From Bosea sp. OAE506 (GTDB lineage Bacteria; Pseudomonadota; Alphaproteobacteria; Rhizobiales; Beijerinckiaceae): 64,000 nt of DNA. Below the pieces are notes generated by a model, which ran no database searches, had not been told where the DNA came from, and was given only the letters and a program-made list of their open reading frames with translations. Shown here piece by piece: positions 8,398 to 18,192 of this stretch; the stretch's first letter is position 1, and the number at the start of each line of letters is the position of its first letter. The stretch lies in NCBI RefSeq assembly GCF_040546595.1, contig NZ_JBEPOB010000001.1:7501-71500 (forward strand), read 5' to 3'. Position numbers and translations under genes: made by a program.

Positions 8398-10022
8398 CCG
8401 AGGTTCAGCTCCTTGAAGAAGTCGTTGCCCTTGTCGTCGATGACGATGAAGGCCGGGAAATCCTCGACCTCGATGCGCCAGACCGCCTCCATGCCGAGCT
8501 CGGGGTATTCCAGCACCTCGACCTTGCGCATGCAGTCCTGCGCCAGCCGGGCGGCTGGGCCGCCGATTGAGCCGAGATAGAAGCCGCCATGGGTCTTGCA
8601 AGCCTCGCGCACCGCCGCGGACCGGTTGCCCTTGGCGAGCATCACCATCGAGCCGCCGAAGGACTGGAACTGGTCGACGAAGGAATCCATCCGCCCGGCC
8701 GTGGTCGGACCGAAGGAACCAGAGGCCATGCCGTCGGGCGTCTTGGCGGGGCCGGCATAATAGACCGGATGGTTCTTGAGATAATCGGGCATGCCCTGCC
8801 CGCTTTCGAGCCGCTCGCGAATCTTGGCATGGGCGGAATCGCGGGCGACGATGATCGTGCCGGTCAGCGACAGGCGGGTCTTGACCGGATACTTCGTCAG
8901 CGTCGCCAGGATCTCGCTCATCGGCCGGTTGAGATCGATTTTGACCACGTCTCCCCCGAGGGACGCGTCCTCGACCTCGGGCAGGTACTTCGACGGATCG
9001 GTCTCCAGCGCCTCCAGGAAGATGCCGTCCTTCGTGATCTTGCCCTTGGCCTGGCGGTCGGCCGAGCAGGAGACGCCCAGCCCGATCGGCAGCGAGGCGC
9101 CATGGCGCGGCAGGCGGATGACGCGCACGTCATGGCAGAAATACTTGCCGCCGAACTGCGCGCCGACGCCGAGCGACTGCGTGAGCTTGTGGACCTCCTC
9201 CTCCATGGCAAGGTCGCGGAAGGCGTGGCCGCTGGGCGAGCCCTGGGTCGGCAGCGCGTCGAGATATTTGGTCGAGGCGAGCTTCACCGTCTTGAGGTTC
9301 TGCTCGGCCGAGGTGCCACCAATGACGATGGCGAGGTGATAGGGCGGGCAGGCGGCGGTGCCGAGCGTCAGGATCTTCTCCTTCAGGAAGGCGATCATGC
9401 GCTCCTTCGTCAGGAGGGACGGCGTGGCCTGGAAGAGGAAGGTCTTGTTGGCCGAGCCGCCGCCCTTGGCGACGAAGAGGAATTTGTAGGCGTCCTCGCC
9501 ATGGCCCTTGCCCTCGGCGTAGATGTCGATCTGCGCCGGCAGATTGGTCGCCGTGTTCTTCTCCTCGAACATCGACAGCGGGGCGACCTGCGAATAGCGC
9601 AGATTGCGCTTGAAATAGGCGTCGGCGACGCCTTCGCCCAACGCCTCCTCGTCCTCGCCATCGGTCCAGACGCGGCGGCCCTTCTTGCCCATGATAATGG
9701 CGGTGCCGGTGTCCTGGCACATTGGCAGCACGCCGCCGGCGGCGATGTTGGCGTTCTTCAGCAGGTCATAGGCGACGAACTTGTCGTTCGAGGTCGCCTC
9801 GGGATCGTCGAGGATCTTGCCGAGCTGGGCGAGGTGGCCCGGCCGCAGCAGATGGTTGATGTCGATGAAGGCCTGTTCGCTGAGGCGGCGGATCGCCTCG
9901 CGGGAGACGCTCAGCACCTCGCGGTCGCCGATTTTCTCGACGGAGACGCCCTCGCTGCCGAGATGGCGATAGGGCGTCTCGTCCGGTCCGAGCGGGAAGA
10001 GATCGACATGGGTATAGGCCAT
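8394..10022 (-). CDS. fumA: Fumarate hydratase, class I
   Basis: Iron-sulfur fumarase of 542 residues, interconverting fumarate and malate in the TCA cycle. Family features are the N-terminal alpha domain with [15 protein letters not shown] (cysteine ligand of the 4Fe-4S cluster), [12 protein letters not shown] in the middle, and the C-terminal beta domain with [17 protein letters not shown] and [11 protein letters not shown]. The start ATG at 10022 was chosen because the frame upstream encodes low-complexity Arg/Ala. It forms a small unit with the exported protein downstream. Confidence 0.93.
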   Translation of the reverse strand: MAYTHVDLFPLGPDETPYRHLGSEGVSVEKIGDREVLSVSREAIRRLSEQAFIDINHLLRPGHLAQLGKILDDPEATSNDKFVAYDLLKNANIAAGGVLPMCQDTGTAIIMGKKGRRVWTDGEDEEALGEGVADAYFKRNLRYSQVAPLSMFEEKNTATNLPAQIDIYAEGKGHGEDAYKFLFVAKGGGSANKTFLFQATPSLLTKERMIAFLKEKILTLGTAACPPYHLAIVIGGTSAEQNLKTVKLASTKYLDALPTQGSPSGHAFRDLAMEEEVHKLTQSLGVGAQFGGKYFCHDVRVIRLPRHGASLPIGLGVSCSADRQAKGKITKDGIFLEALETDPSKYLPEVEDASLGGDVVKIDLNRPMSEILATLTKYPVKTRLSLTGTIIVARDSAHAKIRERLESGQGMPDYLKNHPVYYAGPAKTPDGMASGSFGPTTAGRMDSFVDQFQSFGGSMVMLAKGNRSAAVREACKTHGGFYLGSIGGPAARLAQDCMRKVEVLEYPELGMEAVWRIEVEDFPAFIVIDDKGNDFFKELNLG

Positions 10023-10148
10023 CGGCGGCACTCCGGCATGCAACGACGTTCCCCTCGCCCTCCGGGCGGGAGCTTCGCGCAAGCGAATAGCCGATGTTGC
10101 GATCTGGTCAAATGCGAGAGACGGCCGGGCGGGTGCGGCCGATGAGGC

Positions 10149-10610
10149 TCAGGCGGCCTGCGCCGCCGATTCGGAAAGAATCGCGTAGATCGCGGCCGGG
10201 TCCCGGACGGCACGGACCTGCTCGAGCACGGCCGGGTTGCGCAGAACGCGCGCGACACGGGCGAGCGCCTTGAGATGATCGGCGCCGGCGCCCTCGGGTG
10301 CGATCAGAACGAAGACGAGGTCGACGGGCTGGCCGTCCAGGGCGTCGAAGTCGATCGGCTTCTCCGCGCGGGCGAAGAGGCCGACGAGCCGGTCGATGCC
10401 GGCCATCCGGCCATGGGGGATCGCGATGCCGTCGCCGATGCCGGTGGAGCCGAGGCGCTCCCGCTGCAGCAGCGCCTCGAAGAGGTCGCGCTCGGACAGG
10501 CCGGTCAGCTGCGCGGCATGCTGGGCGAGCTCCAGCAGGGCCTGCTTCTTGCCGTTGGCCCGCAACGGCGAGATCACCGCTGCGGGGCTCAGGAGATCAA
10601 TCAGCGTCAT
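10149..10610 (-). CDS. ptsN: PTS IIA-like nitrogen regulatory protein
   Basis: A 153-residue EIIA(Ntr) protein, the phosphoacceptor of the nitrogen phosphotransferase system that influences sigma-54-dependent and potassium-linked regulation. The phosphorylatable histidine lies in GDGIAIPHGRM, preceded by ALLQRERLGSTGIG. The start could be the ATG at 10610 (MTLIDLLSP, family-like) or at 10622, four codons earlier. It follows hpf and rpoN on the same strand, the usual arrangement for Ntr-PTS genes. Confidence 0.93.
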   Translation of the reverse strand: MTLIDLLSPAAVISPLRANGKKQALLELAQHAAQLTGLSERDLFEALLQRERLGSTGIGDGIAIPHGRMAGIDRLVGLFARAEKPIDFDALDGQPVDLVFVLIAPEGAGADHLKALARVARVLRNPAVLEQVRAVRDPAAIYAILSESAAQAA

Positions 10611-10693
10611 GCGCCAGTCCATGCATGTCCCATGCCGCGATTCCGATACTGCGGCAGGGTCAAGGTTCGGGCCCGCGCGGAACTCCGCCAGAC

Positions 10694-11281
10694 CTATGAC
10701 AGCGACGCGGGGGGATCGATCCAACCGATATTGCCGTCGCGGCGGCGGTATACGACGTTCATCCGGCCGTGACCAGCATGGCGGAACATCACGACCGGCG
10801 CGCCGGTGAGATCGAGCTCAGCGACCGCGTCCCCGACCGTCATGACATGCAGGGATTTGGTCGATTCCGCCACGATCACCGGGTTGTCGCCGGCGCCATC
10901 GGCCTCCGCCTCCTCGAAATCCTCATCGGGCGCGGCGATCACATAGCTGGGGATTTCGAGCGCCGGCTCGCGGCCATTGGCGCTGGCGGAGCGATCCTTG
11001 AGCCTTCGCTTGTAGCGGCGCAGGCGCTTTTCGATGCGCTCCGCCATCTTGTCCAGGCTGGCATAGGCATCGTGCGCCGTGCCGGACGCCTCGAGCGTGA
11101 TGCCCGAAGACAGGTGCAGGACGCCGTCCGTCTTGAACGCGGTCCCGTCCTTGCCGACGGTCACATGACCCTGGTAGCCGCCTTCGTAATACTTGCCGAG
11201 AGCGGCGGCGACGCGGGCCTCGGCCTGGCCGCGCAGGGCCTCGCCGACATCGAGGTTCTTGCCGGAGATTCGCAAGCTCAT
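10694..11281 (-). CDS. hpf: Ribosome hibernation promoting factor, long form
   Basis: A 195-residue long-form HPF/RaiA protein. The N-terminal domain starts LRISGKNLDVGEALRGQAEARV and binds the 30S decoding centre. The C-terminal domain (AELDLTGAPVVMFRHAG...GRMNVVYRRRDGNIGWID) mediates 100S dimer formation in stationary phase. It lies between rpoN and ptsN as in many proteobacteria. The ATG at 11281 is preferred over an in-frame start eight codons upstream. Confidence 0.94.
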   Translation of the reverse strand: MSLRISGKNLDVGEALRGQAEARVAAALGKYYEGGYQGHVTVGKDGTAFKTDGVLHLSSGITLEASGTAHDAYASLDKMAERIEKRLRRYKRRLKDRSASANGREPALEIPSYVIAAPDEDFEEAEADGAGDNPVIVAESTKSLHVMTVGDAVAELDLTGAPVVMFRHAGHGRMNVVYRRRDGNIGWIDPPASLS

Positions 11282-11399
11282 GGAGTGCTTCCCCTTCTTA
11301 GCCACGGCCGGGAGATCGGCCGTCTTTGGGAGCTAAGAACTCGCTACCGGGTCTGTCAATGATATGGCCCAAAGCCGTCGCCGGCGTGGCGGACGCCGA

Positions 11400-12926
11400 T
11401 CAGCGGCTGCCCATCGCCATCGCGACTTTCTCGCGTCGGCGCTCCATCGAAGACGGGATGCGCAGGGATTCGCGATACTTCGCGACGGTGCGGCGAGCGA
11501 TGTCGATGCCGCCCTCTTTCAGCCGCGCCACGATGGCGTCGTCCGACAGGACATCGGCCGGCGCCTCATCCTCGATCATCTGGCGGATGCGGAAGCGTAC
11601 CGCCTCGGCCGAGTGCGCCTCGCCATAGCCGGTGGCGGCGATGGCGGCGGAGAAGAAGTACTTCATCTCGAAGACGCCGCGCGAGCAGATCAGGTACTTG
11701 TTCGAGGTCACGCGCGAGACGGTGGATTCGTGCATCCCGATGGCATCTGCGACGGTCTTCAGGTTGAGCGGGCGCAGGTGCTCGACACCATGGGCGAAGA
11801 AGCCGTCCTGCTGCCGGACAATCTCGCTGGCGACTTTCAGGATCGTCCTCGCCCGCTGCTCGAGCGAGCGCGTCAGCCAGTTGGCGGTCTGCAGGCACTC
11901 GGCGATGAAGGCCTTCTCCTCATCGTTGCGCGCCGCCTTCGAGACACGGGCATGATAGGTCTGGTTCACCAGCACGCGGGGCAGCGTGTCGGGGTTGAGG
12001 TCGACGAGCCAGGAACCGTCGGGCGCCGCGCGGATGAACACGTCCGGCACCACCGTCTCGGCCGTGGAGCCGCCGAAGCCGCGGCCGGGCTTCGGGTCGA
12101 GCCGACGGATCTCGGCAACCATGTCGGCGATGTCCTCGTCATCGACGCCGCAGAGCCGCTTCAGGGCGGCGAAGTCGCGCTTGGCGACGAGGTGGAGGTT
12201 CGCCACCAGGGTCTGCATGGCCGGATCGAACCGGTCGCGGTCGCGCAGCTGGATCGACAGGCATTCGGCGACGTCGCGCGCCGCGACGCCGGAGGGGTCG
12301 AAGCTCTGGACGATATGCAGCACGCCCTCGACCCGGGCGACCGGCACGCCGAGCCTTTCCGCGATCTCGGGAAGGGGCTCGCCGAGATAGCCGGAATCGT
12401 CGACCGCATCGATCAGGTGGCGGCCGATGAGCCGCTCGGCGGGATCATGGATGGCAAGATCCAGCTGCGTGCTGAGATGATCATGCAGCGAGATATCCGC
12501 CGCCAGCCCGCTCTCGAACCCGTCGGGCCCCTCCTCGAAGGAGCCGCCGGAGCCGCCATAGGCACCGCCGATGATCGGCAGGCTGTCGGCTCCGCTGCTG
12601 TCGAGGCGCGCCACGGTGGGCTGTTCGCTCTGGAAGACATTGTCGAGTCCGGTACCGAGGCGCGTCTCCATGCCTTCCTGGCTGTTGAGGCTCTCGGCCC
12701 GGTCGTAGCTCTCCTGATCGGCCGCATGGGCGCTTTCGGCGCTCGCCTGCAGCGGCCCCTCGGAGGTGTCCTCGCGCTCCAGCAGCGGATTGCGCTCGAG
12801 CTCGCCCTCGACGAAATTCTGAAGTTCGAGATGCGACAATTGCAGAAGCTTGATCGCCTGCAGCAGCTGCGGCGTCATCACCAGGGACTGCCCCTGGCGC
12901 AGCTCCATGCGCGGCATCATCGCCAT
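11400..12926 (-). CDS. rpoN: RNA polymerase sigma-54 factor
   Basis: A 508-residue sigma-54. Region I near the N terminus (LRQGQSLVMTPQLLQAIKLLQLS) contacts activators and inhibits open-complex formation. An acidic region II follows, then the core-binding domain. The C-terminal RpoN box ARRTVAKYRESL recognises the -24 element. It directs nitrogen and other activator-dependent promoters; glnD elsewhere in the window belongs to the same regulatory network. The start may be any of ATGs clustered in the first seven codons. Confidence 0.96.
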   Translation of the reverse strand: MAMMPRMELRQGQSLVMTPQLLQAIKLLQLSHLELQNFVEGELERNPLLEREDTSEGPLQASAESAHAADQESYDRAESLNSQEGMETRLGTGLDNVFQSEQPTVARLDSSGADSLPIIGGAYGGSGGSFEEGPDGFESGLAADISLHDHLSTQLDLAIHDPAERLIGRHLIDAVDDSGYLGEPLPEIAERLGVPVARVEGVLHIVQSFDPSGVAARDVAECLSIQLRDRDRFDPAMQTLVANLHLVAKRDFAALKRLCGVDDEDIADMVAEIRRLDPKPGRGFGGSTAETVVPDVFIRAAPDGSWLVDLNPDTLPRVLVNQTYHARVSKAARNDEEKAFIAECLQTANWLTRSLEQRARTILKVASEIVRQQDGFFAHGVEHLRPLNLKTVADAIGMHESTVSRVTSNKYLICSRGVFEMKYFFSAAIAATGYGEAHSAEAVRFRIRQMIEDEAPADVLSDDAIVARLKEGGIDIARRTVAKYRESLRIPSSMERRREKVAMAMGSR

Positions 12927-13146
12927 GCGCGTCAGACCTTCCCGACCCAGCGTCCCAGAACGGCACGCTTCTTGCTTTGGAAAGGAGCCTAGCGCTACGA
13001 GCGCCGCACGTCAAAGGCCTCACGCCGGCTTCAGGCTGCGAAGTTAATGCAGTGCAACATCATCTCGCAAGCGCGATAAGATGCCTGCCTCCCGGCGGCG
13101 GGCAAACGGCCCTGGCGGGACGGCCCGATTCGCGGCCGGGCGTCCG
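12927..13146. other. Intergenic gap between lptB and rpoN
   Basis: About 220 bases with no plausible gene. It probably carries the rpoN promoter. No clear terminator hairpin with a T run was seen for lptB. Confidence 0.4.
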
Positions 13147-14025
13147 TCAGAGGCGGAAATCCTCGCCGAGATAGACGCGGCGCACATCCGGATTGGCAAT
13201 GATCTCGGCCGGCGAGCCTTCGGTCAGCACGCGACCGGAATGGATGATGTAGGCGCGATCGACGAGACCGAGCGTCTCGCGGACATTGTGGTCCGTGATC
13301 AGCACGCCGATGCCGCGATCGGTGAGCTGCCGAACCAGTGCCTGAATGTCTCCCACCGCGATCGGGTCGATACCGGCGAAGGGCTCGTCGAGCAGGATGA
13401 AGGAGGGCTTGCCGGCCAGCGCGCGCGCGATCTCGCAGCGCCGCCGCTCGCCGCCCGACAGCGCGATCGAGGGCGCCTTGCGCAGGCGGGAGATCGTGAA
13501 CTCCTCGAGCAACTGGTCGAGCTGGCGCTCGCGCTCGCGGCGATCGGGCTCGACCACCTCGAGCACCGCCCGGATGTTGTCCTCGACGCTCAGCCCGCGA
13601 AAGATCGAGGCTTCCTGCGGCAGATAGCCGATCCCCAGGCGCGCGCGCTGGTACATCGGCAACTCGGTGATGTCGTTGCCCTCGAGAGAGATCGTGCCAA
13701 GATCGGCAGCGACCAGCCCGGTGATCATGTAGAAGATCGTCGTCTTGCCGGCACCGTTGGGCCCAAGCAGGCCCACGGCCTCGCCCTGGCGCAGCGACAG
13801 GCTGGCGTCGCTGACGACCGTGCGGCCGCCATAGCTCTTGCGCAGCCCGCTGACGGACAGGATGCCTGGCCCGCCCAGCGCGGTCACGCCCGCCGAACCG
13901 TCCTCCCGCACCGCCTTCTCCGACTTGCGGAACAGGCGGCCGAGCAGGCCGCCGCCCCGCCGCTGGGCCGAAGGCGCCTCGCGCCCGGGTGCGGTCACGC
14001 TTTGCGAGATGTCGGAGAGGGTCAC
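13147..14025 (-). CDS. lptB: LPS export ABC transporter ATP-binding protein
   Basis: ATPase that powers the LptB2FGC complex moving lipopolysaccharide from the inner membrane to the Lpt bridge. It has Walker A GPNGAGKTT (about residues 88-96), signature LSGGERRRCEIARAL, Walker B FILLDEPFAG and the switch histidine in VLITDHN. The C terminus VYLGEDFRL is typical of LptB. At 292 residues it carries an N-terminal extension of about 50 residues compared with the enterobacterial protein. It is in an operon with lptC and lptA. Confidence 0.95.
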   Translation of the reverse strand: MTLSDISQSVTAPGREAPSAQRRGGGLLGRLFRKSEKAVREDGSAGVTALGGPGILSVSGLRKSYGGRTVVSDASLSLRQGEAVGLLGPNGAGKTTIFYMITGLVAADLGTISLEGNDITELPMYQRARLGIGYLPQEASIFRGLSVEDNIRAVLEVVEPDRRERERQLDQLLEEFTISRLRKAPSIALSGGERRRCEIARALAGKPSFILLDEPFAGIDPIAVGDIQALVRQLTDRGIGVLITDHNVRETLGLVDRAYIIHSGRVLTEGSPAEIIANPDVRRVYLGEDFRL

Positions 14026-14093
14026 GTGGAGGGGTGCGCCTGGACTGGAGAGATCGAGAGGGGAGCGCGCGCAGCGAGCGCGAAGTCAGCCCC

Positions 14094-14771
14094 TCAGTTG
14101 GTCGGCGGGGTCGCGGGCTTGGCGCCGGGCGCGCCCTTGTTGGCGTCGGCCGCATTCGGCACGAAGAAGCCCTGCACGCGACCGCCCTTGTTGGTCTCGA
14201 CATTGGCGATGCCGGTGACGGTGTTGTAGGTCAGCTTCTCGCCGCGCGTGATGTTAGGGCCGTCGTTGAGCGCGACGTTACCGGTCATGATCACGGTGTT
14301 GGTCGAGCGGTCAAAGATCGCGTTGTCCGAGGTCGCGGCCTGCGTCTTGGAGACCACCGTCACCGGCCCCTTGCACTCGATGCGCTTGATCGAGCTGTCG
14401 TTGCCCTGGCCGGGTGCGGCGGCGGGCGTCGGTGTCGGCGTCGCCGGCTTGGCGCCGGCGCCCTGGCCGCCGCGGCCCTCGTAGAACACCGTCATGATCG
14501 TGCAGCGCACGGTCGTCTCGCCCTGAACGGCGACAACGTTGCCGCTGAAGACCGCCCGGTTTTCCTTGTCCAGGACGTCCAGCTTGTCGGCATCGATCTT
14601 GATCGGCTCCTTGCTGTCGCCACCGAGACCGCCGAGGGGCGAGCTGGCGTTGCCGCCGCGCGCCTTGGCCTGCGCCGCGGCCTCCTGCGGCAGCATCACG
14701 GTCATCGTCAGCGCGAGGAGGCCGGCCGAGGCGGCGAGACGGGGGAGCCGGGCGAAGAAAGAGGTCTGCAT
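14094..14771 (-). CDS. lptA: LPS transport periplasmic protein LptA
   Basis: A 225-residue OstA-like protein with a signal peptide (ending near EAAAQA) that forms the periplasmic bridge for LPS. The jellyroll core is visible as PIKIDADKLDVLDKENRAVFSGNVVAVQGE and later MTGNVALNDGPN. The ATG at 14771 is favoured over the GTG at 14777 that overlaps the lptC stop, because AGGA sits eight bases ahead of the ATG and only two ahead of the GTG. A Pro/Thr/Ala linker interrupts the core. Confidence 0.9.
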   Translation of the reverse strand: MQTSFFARLPRLAASAGLLALTMTVMLPQEAAAQAKARGGNASSPLGGLGGDSKEPIKIDADKLDVLDKENRAVFSGNVVAVQGETTVRCTIMTVFYEGRGGQGAGAKPATPTPTPAAAPGQGNDSSIKRIECKGPVTVVSKTQAATSDNAIFDRSTNTVIMTGNVALNDGPNITRGEKLTYNTVTGIANVETNKGGRVQGFFVPNAADANKGAPGAKPATPPTN

Positions 14772-14773
14772 GG

Positions 14774-15562
14774 TCACTGTCCTGTCGCGCTGGAGCGGCC
14801 GGCACTGGCCGGTGCCCGCGCTCCGGCCTCTGAATTACCCGACCGGAGCAGTTCCGGCTGTGGAGTGCTGCCTTCGCGCTCGGGACCGGCGATCGTGCCG
14901 GCCGGAGCGTTGGGGATGTAGGCGCGCACGCGCCCCTGGAAGACGATCAACGCGCCGCTGTCCTTCACGTCGAGGGAATCGGCGTCGACCGTGGTGGTGC
15001 CCAAGCTGACCTTGACCGGCTCCTTGGAGACGACCGTGCCGCCCTTGAAGTCGACATCGGCCGTCCGCATGCGGATGTCATGGCCGTTCTCCGTCCTGAC
15101 ATGGACGTCGTCGACGAGGCGCAGCTTTTCCTTCTGGGTGTCGAAGAGGCCGCTCTTGGCGTTCACCGTCACCCAGCCCTCGCGCTCCATCTGGAGCCTC
15201 GCCGTCAGCGTCTGCAACTCGACCTGGGTCGGATTGCGGATCTCCTGCAGGGCGGCCTCCGCGGTCACCTCATAGGGGCGGTTGTCCTTGCGATAGCCGG
15301 AGAGGCGCGGCGTATCCATCTTCACCTTACCGCCGGAAATGCCGACCGCGCCGAGCGAAAGGCTCGCCACGCCCGACAGCGGCTTGAGGAAGGGCACCAC
15401 CAGCAAACCCACCACAGCCACGGCCGCACCGACCGGAATGGCCTTGCGCAGGAAGCGTACGAGCCGGGTATGCCGCCGCGCGGCGCCGAACGCCGCCTGC
15501 CGCCGCGCCGCCGGCCCGCTCGGGCGGGCGGCCCAGTCATTGGTTGTCATCGCCACAGTCAT
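14774..15562 (-). CDS. lptC: LPS export system protein LptC
   Basis: A 262-residue bitopic inner-membrane protein. A basic cytoplasmic head (ARRHTRLVRFLRKA) precedes one transmembrane segment at about residues 42-60 (PVGAAVAVVGLLVVPFL), followed by the periplasmic jellyroll that hands LPS to LptA. Its stop overlaps the GTG just ahead of lptA, indicating tight coupling. The start may be ATG 15562 or ATG 15550. Confidence 0.9.
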   Translation of the reverse strand: MTVAMTTNDWAARPSGPAARRQAAFGAARRHTRLVRFLRKAIPVGAAVAVVGLLVVPFLKPLSGVASLSLGAVGISGGKVKMDTPRLSGYRKDNRPYEVTAEAALQEIRNPTQVELQTLTARLQMEREGWVTVNAKSGLFDTQKEKLRLVDDVHVRTENGHDIRMRTADVDFKGGTVVSKEPVKVSLGTTTVDADSLDVKDSGALIVFQGRVRAYIPNAPAGTIAGPEREGSTPQPELLRSGNSEAGARAPASAGRSSATGQ

Positions 15563-15664
15563 GCCCCGCAGAATGGCAGTCGCAAACGGCTTTTTCGTGT
15601 CGTGCGGCGAACGCGCCCCCGTCGGACACCACGGTCAAACTGACGCAAGAAGGCTTAGAATTTG

Positions 15665-16279
15665 TCAAGTATGAGCAAAGATGTCGTTTTCGGGCCAACC
15701 GGCCAGATCCAGCTCCGCCCGGAAGGGCAGGAAGTCGAAGCAGGCCCTGGCGAGATGGGTGCGTCCCTCGCGCGCCAGCATCGCCTCGAGCCGACCATGC
15801 AGAGCGTGGAGATGCAATACGTCGGAGGCGGCGTAGGCGAGTTGCGCCTCGCTCAGCGTATCGGCACCCCAGTCCGATGATTGCTGCTGTTTGGAGAGTT
15901 CGATCCCCAGCAGCTCGCGCACCAGATCCTTGAGACCGTGGCGGTCGGTATAGGTGCGGGTGAGCTTCGAGGCGATCTTGGTGCAGTAGACCGGGCCAGT
16001 GACGATGCCGAAGGCATGGCGCAGCACCGCGACGTCGAACCGGGCGAAGTGAAACAGCTTGAGGACCGCAGGATCCTGCAGCAGCCGGATCAGGTTCGCA
16101 GGCTTGGGACCGTCCTTGAGGATCTGCACCACGTCGGCCGTGCCGTCGCCCCGCGAAAGCTGGACGACGCAGAGACGGTCGCGATGCGGGTTGAGTCCGA
16201 GCGTCTCCGTGTCGATCGCGATGCTGGCACCGGCGTCGAAGCCGTCCGGCAGGTCGCCGCGGTGGAATCGGATCGTCAT
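15665..16279 (-). CDS. rnd: Ribonuclease D (DEDDy 3'-5' exonuclease)
   Basis: A 204-residue short RNase D with the exonuclease I motif DTET (D23, E25), motif II HFARFDVAVL and motif III YAASDVLHLHAL with the catalytic tyrosine and aspartate. It lacks the C-terminal HRDC domains of enterobacterial RNase D, as is common in alphaproteobacteria. The role is trimming of tRNA and other small RNA 3' ends. The ATG at 16279 was chosen; upstream frame shows no similarity. It lies just upstream of lptC on the same strand. Confidence 0.9.
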   Translation of the reverse strand: MTIRFHRGDLPDGFDAGASIAIDTETLGLNPHRDRLCVVQLSRGDGTADVVQILKDGPKPANLIRLLQDPAVLKLFHFARFDVAVLRHAFGIVTGPVYCTKIASKLTRTYTDRHGLKDLVRELLGIELSKQQQSSDWGADTLSEAQLAYAASDVLHLHALHGRLEAMLAREGRTHLARACFDFLPFRAELDLAGWPENDIFAHT

Positions 16280-16509
16280 CTTGCAACCTCGCTCGGCACC
16301 GTCGCGCCGCTGGCATCCGGGTTCGAGCCCGGCCGAACCGGAGCCCACCCCTGCAGGGAAACGGCTCCTTACGTCGCAGCTAACGGGGCAGCCGGCCTCG
16401 TTCAAGCTCTTTCGCGGATCGGCCCGAATCAACGCGTTAACCTTTTATTCACCATATCCTTTCGGGCCGCGGATCGGCATGCCACAACGGTGGCATCGGA
16501 GCCTGATCG

Positions 16510-16989
16510 ATGAACCTTTTCCGCCTGCTCACCGATTTTGACGGACGCATCGGCCTTGGCCGCTTCTGGCTCGGCAGCGCCGTCGTCGCGCTCGCCCTGT
16601 TCGGCATCCAGCGGGTCGCGCCGTCGCTCTTCGGCTATCGTGCCGAGCAGGCCGTGGCCTTCGCGCATGCCTTCGCCCTCTTCCCCTGGGCGGCGCTGGC
16701 GGCCAAGCGCGCCACCGACCGCGGCAGCAGCGGCCTCTACGGCATCATCCTGATCTGCGCGATCGTGCTGCCCGGGCAGTTGCGGCCCCTGATGCCGATC
16801 GCCTGGGCGCCCTCCCTCGAAACCATTTCGGTGATCGCCTGGCTGTTTGCGCTGGTCGATCTCGGCCTGATGCCCTCGGCTCGGGAGCGCGAGCCGCTTG
16901 CGGCGGACGGGCCCGATGCTAAAGCGGGCGCATGGACACACAGCCCCGCTTCCCGCTCGCCCTCGATCCCCTCGACCCCGTCGCGCTGA
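16510..16989 (+). CDS. DUF805-like small membrane protein
   Basis: A 159-residue protein that opens FRLLTDFDGRIGLGRFWLGS, the start typical of DUF805, followed by hydrophobic segments (about residues 20-37, 53-64, 78-97 and 106-122). Its last 19 codons overlap the start of dapE in another frame and encode a Ser/Pro-rich tail unlike the rest, so the 3' end may have drifted or been lengthened. Function of the family is unknown. Confidence 0.65.
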   Translation: MNLFRLLTDFDGRIGLGRFWLGSAVVALALFGIQRVAPSLFGYRAEQAVAFAHAFALFPWAALAAKRATDRGSSGLYGIILICAIVLPGQLRPLMPIAWAPSLETISVIAWLFALVDLGLMPSAREREPLAADGPDAKAGAWTHSPASRSPSIPSTPSR

Positions 16990-18135
16990 CGCAGGCGCTG
17001 GTCCGCTGCCCCTCGGTCACGCCGACCGAGGGTGGCGCACTGGCCCTCATCGCCGAGGTGCTGGCATCCGAGGGCTTTACCATCGAGCGGCCGGTCTTTT
17101 CGGCTCCCGGCACGCCCGATGTCGAGAATCTCTACGCCCGGATCGGCCGTGAGGCCCCCGTCTTCGTCATCGCCGGCCATACCGATGTCGTGCCGGTCGG
17201 AGACGCCGGCGCCTGGACGCGCGACCCCTTCGGCGGAACCATCAGCGACGGCGTGCTGCATGGGCGCGGGGCCTGCGACATGAAGGGCGGCCTCGCTGCC
17301 ATGATCGCCGCGGCGCTGCGGTTCCGCCGCGAGAACCCGGACGCGCCGGGCTCGATCGCCTTCCTCGTCACGGGCGACGAGGAAGGGCCGGCGGTGAACG
17401 GCACCGTCAAGCTGCTCGAATGGGCCCATGCCCGTGGCGAGCGCTTCGACCATTGCCTGCTCGGCGAGCCGACCAATCCGGCGACGATGAGCGACATGAT
17501 CAAGATCGGGCGGCGCGGCTCCCTGACGGGGCGCCTCACTGTCCATGGCAAGCAAGGCCATGTCGGCTACCCGCATCTCGCGGAGAACCCGATCCGCGGG
17601 ATGGTGCGGCTGCTGGCGGCGCTGGAAGCTTCGCCGCTCGACACCGGCACCGCGCATTTCGACCCGAGCAATCTCGAAGTGACGACGCTCGACGTCGGCA
17701 ATCCGGCGACAAATGTCGTGCCCGCCCAGGCCAGGGCCGTCTTCAACATCCGCTTCAATGATGTCTGGACACCGGACACGCTGGCGGCCGAGATCGAGAG
17801 GCGGTTGCGCGACGCCGCCGGCAACAGCGTTCGCTACGAGATCGTCTTCGAGCCGACCAATGCGGTCGCCTTCCTGACCGAACCCGGCCCCTTCGTGGCG
17901 ATGGTCGCCGATGCCGTCGAGGCCGAGACCGGGCGACGGCCGGCCCTGTCGACGACGGGCGGCACCTCGGATGCGCGCTTCATCAAGAGCTACTGCCCGG
18001 GTCGTGGAATACGGCGTCGTTGGCCAGACGATGCATCAGGTCAACGAACGCGTCGCGGTCGCGGACCTGCTGACCCTCGAATCCATCACCCGCCGGCTGC
18101 TCCAGACGTATTTTGCAGCGCAGCATACGGCTTGA
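16932..18135 (+). pseudogene. dapE: Succinyl-diaminopimelate desuccinylase, frameshifted near the 3' end
   Basis: M20 metallopeptidase of lysine/DAP synthesis. The first 355 codons are intact, with AGHTDVVPVGD and GRGACDMKGG zinc-site motifs, the DEEGPAVNG catalytic glutamate and [10 protein letters not shown]. At the GGG of 17999-18001 one extra base shifts the frame after residues KSYCP. The correct continuation ([18 protein letters not shown], with the family's essential C-terminal histidine) lies in the next frame and ends at 18135. The span is 3n+1 bases. Because DapE is normally required for peptidoglycan, a sequencing or assembly error is more likely than a dead gene. Confidence 0.88.
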
Positions 18136-18163
18136 CGCCGGAACTTCCGGGCCTGATAGTCGT

Positions 18164-18181
18164 CTTAGACGAAAGTCTAAG
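18164..18181 (+). repeat. Stem-loop with GAAA tetraloop ahead of a Shine-Dalgarno
   Basis: CTTAGAC-GAAA-GTCTAAG is a perfect 7-bp stem closed by a GNRA-type tetraloop. It lies between the dapE stop and the following gene and touches the GAGGA ribosome-binding site. There is no T run, so it is not an obvious terminator; a processing or stability element is possible. Confidence 0.7.
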
Positions 18182-18192
18182 AGGATCTCATC

